Position numbers and translations under genes: made by a program
In this document: one piece after another, positions 1-5,368 of the stretch
Layout: the number at the start of each line of letters is the position of its first letter
Numbering within the stretch: position 1 is the first letter of the stretch
NCBI GenBank assembly: GCA_030689795.1
Contig: JAUYEO010000202.1
Location: forward strand, 1 to 6,663
Origin: Desulfobacterales bacterium
Lineage (GTDB): Bacteria > Desulfobacterota > Desulfobacteria > Desulfobacterales > RPRI01
Reading direction: 5' to 3'
Length of the DNA: 6,663 nucleotides
Notes under the pieces: model-generated
What the model was told of the DNA's origin: nothing
Seen by the model: only the letters and a program-made list of their open reading frames with translations
Database searches by the model: none

Positions 1-70
1 ATTCCCGACGTAACGTTATCATAAAACAGGGGCTGGGTATATAGGTTTTACCGAATTTTCAAAGAACAGT

Positions 71-101
71 ATTTGCGGCATTGCTTACCCGCAAATTTTT
101 T
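71..101 (+). terminator. Intrinsic terminator of an upstream gene outside the window
   Basis: A perfect 8-bp stem (ATTTGCGG at 71-78 with CCGCAAAT at 89-96) encloses a 10-base loop and runs into a T tract ending at 101. The T tract follows the stem only on the + strand, so this would end a + strand transcript coming from before position 1. I see no coding remnant in 1-70, so the gene it serves is unknown. The stem is short, hence moderate confidence. Confidence 0.55.
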
Positions 102-233
102 GTAAATATTTGATTGACTTTTACCGGAACAACTTCGTGGCTAAAAAGTTACTTTTTACGTTAGCATCATGGCTGAAATAATTAAATAAAATTGATTTAA
201 ATGTCAAGCAGTTAAAATGGATCAGGATTTAAT

Positions 234-1154
234 ATGCAGATAGCCTCGACAATAATTCCGATATTTGCAATTGTAATTATAGGATGGCTGATCCGCCTTA
301 AAGGTTTTGTGCCGCCTGAATTTCTGGGGCCAGCAAACAGGCTGGTCTTTTATATTGCCATTCCCGCAATGATCTTCAGGTCAGTATCGAAAGCCTCTTT
401 CAGGGCGCAGTTCAATTTAACCGTGCTGCTTATTACTCTTTCTTCGCTTGTTGCGGTTTTTGCGCTCTCATGGATAGCAGGGAAGACGGCAAAGATAGGA
501 AGAAAAAACCTTGGAACCTATATACAGTCATCCATTCACGGAAACCTCGGATATATAGGTCTTGCCGTCGTCTATTATTACATGGGGCAGGAGGGGTTTG
601 TAAAGGCAGGAATAATAGGCGGCTTCGTGATGATCCTACAGAATTTTCTTGCGGTGGCTGCGCTCGTTCTATATGGTAAGGATGTTCCTTTCAGGGAGAA
701 CAGACTTTTTTTTGTACAAAAGATATTTGGAAATCCCGTAATACTGTCGGCAATGGCCGGGATATTCTTCTCTGTTGCGGAAATACCGGTTCCTGAAGTC
801 ATCGGCCGGATTCTGGATATTCTGGGCGACCTTGCACTGCCAATGGCGTTGCTTGTCATAGGCGCCTCCCTCTCTTTTGAAGTCATGCGCCTCTCCATAT
901 TTGCCGTTATTTCAACCAATTTTTTTAAACTGATGCTTCTTCCGTGCATGGGATTTATTTTATATGGCGTTTATGGTATTCCTCCGAACGAGTATCTGCC
1001 CGGTCTGATACTTCTTGCATCGCCTACTGCCACGATCGCATACATAATGGCAAAGGAGATGAACGGGGATGCCGATTTCGCAGTCGCGGCAATTTCTTCA
1101 AGCACTCTCATTTCGGCCGTGACATTTTCATTCTGGCTCAATGTGGCAAGTTAA
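234..1154 (+). CDS. AEC-family (auxin efflux carrier-like) permease
   Basis: Predicted inner-membrane secondary transporter of 306 residues, within the usual size for bacterial AEC/Mem_trans proteins. The hydrophobic pattern fits ten membrane segments in two halves, roughly residues 4-22, 37-52, 62-82, 100-117, 123-147, then 166-183, 193-214, 222-248, 254-273 and 281-303. Family-like signatures are NRLVFYIAIPAMIF (35-48), HGNLGYIGLAV (102-112), LPMALLVIGASLS (202-214) and SPTATIAYIMAKEM (263-276), with prolines breaking helices in each half. Characterised bacterial relatives move malate, malonate or other small organic anions, but nothing here fixes the substrate. The start is supported by AGGA at 224-227, six bases before the ATG. 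The gene follows a terminator-like hairpin, so it probably has its own promoter in the AT-rich stretch before 233, though I could not pick clear -35/-10 boxes. The stop is immediately followed by a heptanucleotide repeat array. Family assignment is firm; the substrate is open. Confidence 0.9.
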   Translation: MQIASTIIPIFAIVIIGWLIRLKGFVPPEFLGPANRLVFYIAIPAMIFRSVSKASFRAQFNLTVLLITLSSLVAVFALSWIAGKTAKIGRKNLGTYIQSSIHGNLGYIGLAVVYYYMGQEGFVKAGIIGGFVMILQNFLAVAALVLYGKDVPFRENRLFFVQKIFGNPVILSAMAGIFFSVAEIPVPEVIGRILDILGDLALPMALLVIGASLSFEVMRLSIFAVISTNFFKLMLLPCMGFILYGVYGIPPNEYLPGLILLASPTATIAYIMAKEMNGDADFAVAAISSSTLISAVTFSFWLNVAS

Positions 1155-1158
1155 AAAA

Positions 1159-1326
1159 ATCAGGAGTCAGGAGACAGAATACAGTAGTCAGTAGACAGAG
1201 GTCAGTAGTCAGAGGTCAGAGGTCAGGGATCAGGAGACAGAAGTCAGGAGTCAGAGGTCAGTAGTCAGAAGACAGAGGTCAGAAGACAGAGGTCAGGAGA
1301 CCGGAGACCAGAAACCGGAAACCGAT
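1159..1326 (+). repeat. Heptanucleotide tandem repeat array, 24 units of 7 bp
   Basis: From 1159 to 1326 the sequence divides into 24 consecutive 7-base units with no insertion or deletion. Most units are variants of GTCAGAG, GTCAGGA, GTCAGTA or GACAGAA; the last four drift to GACCGGA, GACCAGA, AACCGGA and AACCGAT. The third base (C) and fifth base (G) are unchanged in every unit. The array starts four bases after the permease stop and ends just before the GGAG of the epimerase. Because 7 is not a multiple of 3, read-through in any frame would give a seven-residue basic repeat; I regard the array as non-coding. Heptanucleotide arrays (STRR sequences) are known from cyanobacteria, and GTCAGA-type arrays are familiar from environmental genomes. 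Function is unknown. Confidence 0.92.
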
Positions 1327-1348
1327 TTTTTGAAACGGAGTTTTGTAA

Positions 1349-2380
1349 ATGGATATCAATGCGAAAAGAGTGCTTGTTACCGGCACCGCCGGGTTTATCG
1401 GTTATCATCTGTCTTTAAGGCTCTTAAAGGAAGGGCTTTATGTGACGGGCATTGACAATATGAATCCTTACTATGATGTGAGTTTGAAGGAAGCGAGGCT
1501 TGCTCAGCTTTTACCATATGGGAAATTTGCATTCGTCAAGGCGGATATTTCCGAAAAAGAGGATCTCGAAAAAGTCTTTGAAAACAAAGAGTTTGATGTT
1601 GTGGTGAATCTTGCGGCGCAGGCAGGCGTGAGATACTCATTGAAAAACCCACACGCATATATCGATTCCAATATAGTAGGTTTTACCAATATTCTTGAAT
1701 GCTGCCGGCATAACGGGGTGAAACATCTTGTTTTTGCCTCATCAAGCTCGGTTTACGGGGCAAATACGAAAATGCCCTTTTCTGTTCATGACAATGTTGA
1801 TCATCCCGTTTCCTTATATGCAGCCACCAAGAAAGCCAATGAACTCATGGCCCATTCATACAGCCACCTGTTCGGGCTCCCATGCACGGGACTCAGGTTC
1901 TTTACGGTTTACGGACCGTGGGGACGCCCGGATATGGCTCTGTTTCTTTTTACGGAGGCGATTCTTGAGGGAAGGCCGATAAAGGTTTTCAATCACGGTA
2001 AAATGACGCGGGATTTTACCTACATAGATGACATAATCGAAGGGGTTGTGAGGATCATGGAAAAAGTTCCGGAGCCTGATCCCGGATGGAGCGGAAAAAA
2101 ACCTGATCCCGGGACATCATATGCAAAATACAGGATCTATAATATAGGTAACAACAGCCCTGTTGAACTGACAGAGTTTATAGAAGCTATTGAAGAGACT
2201 CTTGGGAAAGAAGCAAAAAAGAAATTTCTTGATCTTCAGCCCGGCGATGTGGTTTCAACATATGCCGATGTTGACGATCTCATGAGAGATGTCGGCTTCA
2301 AACCGCAGACTCCGCTTGAAACAGGGATAAAGCGGTTTGTAACCTGGTATCTTGAATATTACGGAAAGAAGATTAGATGA
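1349..2380 (+). CDS. NAD-dependent nucleotide-sugar epimerase, UDP-glucuronate 4-epimerase type
   Basis: Extended short-chain dehydrogenase/reductase of 343 residues, expected to be cytosolic and to convert UDP-glucuronate to UDP-galacturonate using bound NAD, feeding capsule, O-antigen or other polysaccharide synthesis. The N-terminal Rossmann motif TGTAGFIG is at 11-18, followed by the acidic GIDNMNPYYD stretch (34-43) expected to bind the NAD ribose. NLAAQAGVRYS is at 87-97, the catalytic serine region SSSSVYG at 131-137, and the YxxxK pair is Y157/K161. The C-terminal substrate half carries FFTVYGPWGRPDMALF (184-199) and GKMTRDFTYIDDIIEGVVR (217-235), which I associate with the UDP-glucuronate 4-epimerase (LspL/CapI-like) group rather than GalE. 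GGAG at 1337-1340 lies eight bases before the ATG. No glycosyltransferase or other sugar gene is next to it in the window, so the polymer it serves cannot be named. A related UDP-sugar 4-epimerase specificity is the main alternative. Confidence 0.9.
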   Translation: MDINAKRVLVTGTAGFIGYHLSLRLLKEGLYVTGIDNMNPYYDVSLKEARLAQLLPYGKFAFVKADISEKEDLEKVFENKEFDVVVNLAAQAGVRYSLKNPHAYIDSNIVGFTNILECCRHNGVKHLVFASSSSVYGANTKMPFSVHDNVDHPVSLYAATKKANELMAHSYSHLFGLPCTGLRFFTVYGPWGRPDMALFLFTEAILEGRPIKVFNHGKMTRDFTYIDDIIEGVVRIMEKVPEPDPGWSGKKPDPGTSYAKYRIYNIGNNSPVELTEFIEAIEETLGKEAKKKFLDLQPGDVVSTYADVDDLMRDVGFKPQTPLETGIKRFVTWYLEYYGKKIR

Positions 2381-2491
2381 AATACAAATAATAGCATATC
2401 ATCATACCAGTATTCCGGTATTCTGCAAAAGAATACAAATCACCAGTCTTCAACAAAAGACTAAGACAATTTAAAGAATGGAGGCATAAAT

Positions 2492-2818
2492 ATGGCAGAA
2501 GAAAAAGGCTTGAATAAACCGGTAAAATTGAAAGCGGACTTGGCGGCGTTCCTATGTGCTAGCTCACTTCCTCGTACTGAGATAACCAAAAAGTTGTGGG
2601 ATTACATCAAGGCAAACAAACTACAAACCAGAACAATCAACGGTAAACCAGAAAATGCCGGCAAGAATATTGTGGCTGATGCTAAATTAATTAAAATATT
2701 TAACAACACAAAAACTACCAGTAAGACTGGGAAATTAACTGATTTTACAAAGTTAAAAGAAGGGCAGACTATCGATATGATGCAAATAGCATCTGTTGTC
2801 AGTGCCAATATCGAATAG
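2492..2818 (+). CDS. Small stand-alone SWIB/MDM2-domain protein
   Basis: A 108-residue soluble protein consisting almost entirely of one SWIB/MDM2 fold. After a short charged N-terminus (1-10), the characteristic order is visible: LAAFL (17-21), the strongly conserved RTEITKKLWDYIKANKLQ (28-45), IVADAKLIKIF (60-70), and a final region KLTDFTKLKEGQTIDMMQIA (81-100). In eukaryotes this domain occurs in chromatin-remodelling (BAF60/SWI-SNF) and p53-binding (MDM2) proteins; in bacteria it occurs as short proteins or fused to topoisomerase or histone-like tails, notably in Chlamydiae, and its role is poorly defined. No lysine-rich histone-like tail is present here. The start is firm: GGAGG at 2480-2484, seven bases before the ATG. 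By hand count the gene is about 38% GC, visibly lower than the flanking genes. It has a 111-base leader after the epimerase and its own strong terminator, so it is probably a single-gene transcription unit. A DNA-associated role is only an inference from the fold. Confidence 0.85.
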   Translation: MAEEKGLNKPVKLKADLAAFLCASSLPRTEITKKLWDYIKANKLQTRTINGKPENAGKNIVADAKLIKIFNNTKTTSKTGKLTDFTKLKEGQTIDMMQIASVVSANIE

Positions 2819-2845
2819 ACTAAACATATATAATTGGTTTTTCAG

Positions 2846-2878
2846 AACAGGCAGGTGTAACAACCTGCCTGTTTGTTT
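2846..2878 (+). terminator. Strong intrinsic terminator after the SWIB gene
   Basis: An 11-bp perfect GC-rich stem (AACAGGCAGGT at 2846-2856 with ACCTGCCTGTT at 2863-2873), a 6-base loop, and a T-rich tail TTTGTTTG. It begins 27 bases after the SWIB stop. A T-rich tail exists only on the + strand side, so it terminates the SWIB transcript rather than anything arriving from the right. Confidence 0.88.
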
Positions 2879-2900
2879 GCCCCTTCGAAGGTGAACATTT

Positions 2901-3085
2901 CTCACGGCAATACGGATTCTGGCGGCCATATATCGAGCAGGTGATTTATTGTTACCACTCCGGTCGGCGGCCTGCACGGATTTCAGGATTTCGAACTTAT
3001 AGATGACCTGAAAAGGATCTGTCCCACCCATTGCACCCGGCATATCCGTGAAATTGCCGGTCGCTATATGTTCCCATATCCCTGA
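2901..3085 (+). pseudogene. Probable decayed C-terminal remnant of an MBL-fold metallohydrolase
   Basis: Reading + strand from 2963 gives VGGLHGFQDFELIDDLKR followed by ICPTHCTRHIREIAGRY, ending at TGA 3083-3085. A glycine-histidine turn (GGLHG) followed about 15 residues later by a CPTHCT histidine/cysteine motif resembles, from memory, the C-terminal metal-site region of small MBL-fold hydrolases (the group annotated as dihydropterin-ribofuranosylaminobenzene-phosphate synthase-like). Upstream, a different frame (from 2901) reads ILAAIYRAGD, which would fit the segment normally preceding the GG-H motif, implying at least one frameshift. There is a stop (TGA 2942-2944) in the main frame just upstream, no start or Shine-Dalgarno, and no N-terminal HxHxDH metal-binding motif anywhere nearby. 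The tail after Y is also unlike the usual end. I infer a truncated, frameshifted relic. Chance resemblance cannot be excluded without a search. Confidence 0.45.
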
Positions 3086-3189
3086 CATGGGCGAACAGAC
3101 GATGCTTTATTATTCCGTATTCGGCATTGCTATCGGAGGCTACAGTTCACCTACCTAACAAAGCATTGACAATATATAAAACGATTGAT

Positions 3190-3374
3190 GATTGATGGTT
3201 TCGTAAAAAGTCCAAAGATGCTCTCTTAATGAGCTTTTTGGGGATTTTTAAATGACTTCGCTAAATCATCCGCCAGAATTATGGCGGATGATTTTTAACG
3301 CTCAGTTCTTTAAAAATCTATTTCCCAAAAATCTCAAATCCGTTCGCATATGACTTTTTACGAGTCTATCAATC
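3190..3374. repeat. MITE-like palindromic element A with terminal inverted repeats
   Basis: A 185-bp non-coding element bounded by 23-bp inverted repeats (3190-3212 and 3352-3374) matching at 20 of 23 positions, both containing the core TCGTAAAAAGTC or its complement. It is a nested palindrome: CTTTTTGGGGATTTTTAAA near 3234-3252 is roughly mirrored by TTTAAAAATC plus CCCAAAAA at 3310-3331, and the centre is a perfect 13-bp hairpin. The left flank repeats GATTGAT (3183-3189) directly before the element, a possible but unproven target duplication. It encodes no protein. Its left repeat is identical over 21 bp to that of the adjoining element B. Confidence 0.75.
3263..3296 (+). other. Perfect 13-bp hairpin at the centre of element A
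   Basis: AAATCATCCGCCA (3263-3275) pairs perfectly with TGGCGGATGATTT (3282-3294) across a 6-base loop. The stem ends in a short T run (3292-3296), so a transcript crossing in the + direction might be terminated weakly here, but most of the T run lies within the stem. It is best read as the apex of the palindromic element. Confidence 0.6.
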
Positions 3375-3375
3375 C

Positions 3376-3511
3376 TTGATGGTTTCGTAAAAAGTCAATT
3401 TTTCGCCACGAAGGCACAAAGGCACGAAGAAAGGCCTATTGAAAACATTCAGGTTTTTCTTTGTGTCCTCCGTGATCTTTGTGTGAGAACGACTTTTTAC
3501 GACCTCGTCAA
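3376..3511. repeat. MITE-like palindromic element B with the same terminal repeats
   Basis: A 136-bp element starting one base after element A. Its ends (3376-3396 and 3491-3511) are inverted repeats matching at 17 of 21 positions and share the 12-bp core of element A. The interior differs from A: a CACGAAGGCACAAAGGCACG-type left arm (within 3404-3432) and a complementary right arm TTTCTTTGTGTCCTCCGTG (from 3456) form a second imperfect hairpin. That CACGAAG/CTTTGTG sequence class is a common intergenic repeat in environmental bacterial genomes, as far as I recall. No coding potential is evident. The different interior with shared ends suggests either an unrelated insertion into a common end type or two members of a family mobilised by one transposase. 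Confidence 0.72.
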
Positions 3512-3519
3512 TCCTTCAC

Positions 3520-3547
3520 TTGCATTAAAAATGCAATGGTGTATAAT
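3520..3547 (+). promoter_or_regulatory. Sigma70-type promoter for the helicase gene
   Basis: A consensus -10 box TATAAT at 3542-3547 lies 16 bases after TTGCAT (3520-3525), which keeps the important TTG of the -35 box. The resulting leader before the helicase ATG would be about 48 bases. The -35 box is also one arm of a small hairpin (TTGCAT 3520-3525 with ATGCAA 3531-3536), so it could be part of a binding site. It sits nine bases beyond the end of element B. Confidence 0.6.
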
Positions 3548-3601
3548 TCCCTAAATTAAATCAAACTTTTCAATTAATATTTACAGCAAAAAGAGGAAAA
3601 G

Positions 3602-5245
3602 ATGACAGATGAACAAGCGCTTCCTGAAACGGAATCTCCACAACGCGCCGAAAAGCCAAACTTTCTGACGAATATCAAATTCGATGAGTTCGAAATGCCT
3701 CCCGAGGTCCAGGCGGGAATTAAGGATGCGGGATTTACTTTTTGTACCCCGATACAGGCGCGGGTGCTCCCGTTATCGCTTAAGGGACAGGATGTTGCCG
3801 GCCAGGCCCAGACGGGAACAGGAAAAACGGCGGCTTTTCTGGCAACCGTTGCCTCACGCATCCTTTCATTCAACGACAGGATGCCGGGTTTGCCGGCGGC
3901 TCTTATTGTCGCTCCGACAAGAGAGCTGGCTCAGCAGATCCACGAAGAGGCGGAGGTGCTTTGCAGGCATACCGGATTGACTATTGTGCAGGTGGTGGGA
4001 GGAGTTGATTATCAGAAGCAGGCCGATCAACTCCGCGGAGGAGTTGATATTGTCGTATGCACTCCCGGGAGGATTATTGATTATTTCAAGCAGGGGATTT
4101 TCAAGACAGCAGGAATAAAAATCGTCGTAATTGACGAGGCGGATCGCCTTCTAGACCTTGGTTTCTCAAAGGATATGAGGTATATCCTGCAGAAACTTCC
4201 CCACTACATGAAAAGACAGTCAATGCTTTTTTCGGCCACTCTTTCTTACAGGGTAATGGAACTTACCTATGAATATATGAACCTTCCTGAATTTATTTCA
4301 GTCACGCCGGAGGAGGTGGTTGTTGACGGGATAAAACAGACCCTTTTCCATGTCGGCAAAGAGAGCAAAATATCCCTTCTGCTGGGACTGCTCAAGCGTG
4401 AAGAATGGTCGAGAATTCTTATTTTTGTCAATACAAAATCGGGTGTGGACTGGGTGACCGCAAAGCTTAAAGGGAACGGATATCCGGCCGAGGGAATAAC
4501 GGGTGATCTTCCTCAGAGGCAACGCTTCAGCCTCATGGAAAGGTATAAGAGCGGGAGTATAAAGATTCTGGTTGCGACCGATGTGGCATCCCGCGGTATT
4601 CATGTGGAAGATATATCCCATGTAATCAATTATGATCTTCCTCAGGATGGGGAAAACTATGTTCACAGGATTGGTCGTACCGCCAGAGCCGGTAAGGAGG
4701 GAATAGCGCTCTCTCTGGCCTGTGATGAATTTGTTTTAGATCTGGAAAGCATAGAAGAAAAACTTGGCCATAAAATACCTGTAGTCTGGCCGGAGGATGA
4801 CTGGTACGTCGAGGATAAAAGCAGGCCGGTTTTCAGCGAAAGGGGACGCAGGAAAGAACCAAAAGAGAGGTTTAAAAGTGGGCGGGATAAGCAAAAAGGC
4901 TTTCCTGCAAGAGCGCCTGCCAGGCCTCCTGCGAGAGAACCCGCCAAGCCTCCTGCGATAGAGCCTGAGGAAAAACCAAAGAAAGGTCATTCTCCGGGCA
5001 GCTTTTTCGGATTTGCGCCGGAATCCAAACCGGGAGAGAAAATAGAACCTGAAGAAAATCCGGAACAGAAAGAAAGTATAGAACCGGCATCTGAGCAGAA
5101 GCAGAGTGCCAGGCCGAAAAAGAGGCGAAGATACAGAAAAAAAAGCCGGCCAAAAGCCCCGGGTGCAGTCAATGGTGCGGCAGGAGTAGCAGAAACCGGT
5201 CAAACCCTTGAGCCCTCGAATTCTGAACCCCGGTCTCCCAACTAA
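3602..5245 (+). CDS. rhlB: RhlB-like DEAD-box ATP-dependent RNA helicase with extended C-terminal tail
   Basis: Cytosolic ATP-dependent RNA helicase of 547 residues, likely acting in mRNA turnover, ribosome assembly or cold adaptation. All core motifs are intact: upstream F30 and Q motif TPIQ (49-52), Walker A AQTGTGKT (69-76), PTRELA (105-110), GG (133-134), TPGR (154-157), DEAD (178-181), SAT (211-213), IFVNTK (274-279), VATDVASRGI (324-333) and HRIGRTARAG (355-364). CTPIQA...DVAGQAQTGTGKT, LFSATLSYRV (209-218) and SLACDEFVLDLESIEEKLGH (371-390) closely recall E. coli RhlB, so I use that symbol, but RNase E association is not shown. After about residue 410 there is a low-complexity tail: a PxR/KPPA stretch (434-452), an acidic E/P/Q region (453-501), and a basic patch RPKKRRRYRKKSRPK (504-518) suited to binding RNA. 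RhlB is usually around 420 residues, so this tail is about 120 longer. GAGG at 3593-3596 supports the ATG. The gene has its own promoter and probably stands alone. Confidence 0.93.
   Translation: MTDEQALPETESPQRAEKPNFLTNIKFDEFEMPPEVQAGIKDAGFTFCTPIQARVLPLSLKGQDVAGQAQTGTGKTAAFLATVASRILSFNDRMPGLPAALIVAPTRELAQQIHEEAEVLCRHTGLTIVQVVGGVDYQKQADQLRGGVDIVVCTPGRIIDYFKQGIFKTAGIKIVVIDEADRLLDLGFSKDMRYILQKLPHYMKRQSMLFSATLSYRVMELTYEYMNLPEFISVTPEEVVVDGIKQTLFHVGKESKISLLLGLLKREEWSRILIFVNTKSGVDWVTAKLKGNGYPAEGITGDLPQRQRFSLMERYKSGSIKILVATDVASRGIHVEDISHVINYDLPQDGENYVHRIGRTARAGKEGIALSLACDEFVLDLESIEEKLGHKIPVVWPEDDWYVEDKSRPVFSERGRRKEPKERFKSGRDKQKGFPARAPARPPAREPAKPPAIEPEEKPKKGHSPGSFFGFAPESKPGEKIEPEENPEQKESIEPASEQKQSARPKKRRRYRKKSRPKAPGAVNGAAGVAETGQTLEPSNSEPRSPN
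4919..4966 (+). repeat. 24-bp tandem duplication inside the helicase tail
   Basis: Two adjacent 24-base units (4919-4942 and 4943-4966) match at 20 of 24 positions and encode ARPPAREP and AKPPAIEP. A more degraded third copy (FPARAPAR-like) lies just upstream. Since 24 is a multiple of 3, copy-number changes would keep the frame, so the proline-rich linker may vary in length between strains. Confidence 0.75.
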
Positions 5246-5253
5246 TTGGGAGA
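5234..5253 (+). other. Perfect 8-bp hairpin overlapping the helicase stop codon
   Basis: TCTCCCAA (5234-5241) pairs with TTGGGAGA (5246-5253) around the loop CTAA, which contains most of the stop codon TAA (5243-5245). It is followed by AAAAATCT, not a T run, so it is not a standard + strand terminator. It could protect the mRNA 3' end or act with the next hairpin. Confidence 0.55.
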
Positions 5254-5292
5254 AAAATCTAACCCCGATAAACGGGATAAGTGCGTTAACGA

Positions 5293-5327
5293 AATTATTT
5301 TCTGCCGAAAAAACGCAGAAAATAATT
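5293..5327 (+). other. Perfect 13-bp hairpin in the helicase-methyltransferase spacer
   Basis: AATTATTTTCTGC (5293-5305) pairs perfectly with GCAGAAAATAATT (5315-5327) around a 9-base A-rich loop. No T tract follows on the + strand and none on the - strand, so intrinsic termination is not obvious. With the smaller CCCG/CGGG hairpin at 5264-5276 and the stop-codon hairpin, it makes the 123-base spacer highly structured. It may be an RNA processing or 3'-end stabilising structure, or an atypical terminator. Confidence 0.55.
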
Positions 5328-5368
5328 CCTAACTTACTAACATTTTAATTTATTTATAGACAGCCGCT

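Noticed and set aside
140..165. Nested hairpin (GCTAA/TTAGC with AAAAAGT/ACTTTTT inside) upstream of the permease, sharing CTTTTTACG with the terminal repeats of elements A and B
   Set aside because: The inner loop would be too small and the shared stretch is short and AT-rich; not enough to call a further element copy or an operator.
114..218. Possible promoter boxes before the permease (TTGACT at 114-119, TTGATT at 192-197, TAAAAT at 213-218)
   Set aside because: No pair has good spacing: TTGACT has no -10 at 16-18 bases, and TTGATT to TAAAAT is only 15 bases. AT-rich context makes chance matches likely.
944..1264. A + strand open frame running from within the permease gene into the heptamer array
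   Set aside because: The first part is out of frame with the well-supported permease and the rest is a translation of the 7-bp repeat (RRQ/VRGQ units). No ribosome site.
1159..1326. CRISPR array
   Set aside because: The unit is 7 bp and contiguous, with no 25-40 bp repeats or unique spacers, and no cas genes are present.
2753..3088. A 111-codon open frame on the - strand across the SWIB terminator
   Set aside because: It runs through the terminator hairpin and the 3' end of the SWIB gene, has no recognisable domain, and the opposite strand carries the MBL-like signal. Treated as a shadow.
3086..3180. Continuation of coding sequence after the MBL-like fragment (a frame reading YSVFGIAIGGYSSPT)
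   Set aside because: Short, no family resemblance I can name, and no start or ribosome site.
4736..5203. Long - strand open frames opposite the helicase tail
   Set aside because: They are rich in F, L and R as expected of the reverse of a P/E/K-rich coding stretch, and lack starts with ribosome sites.
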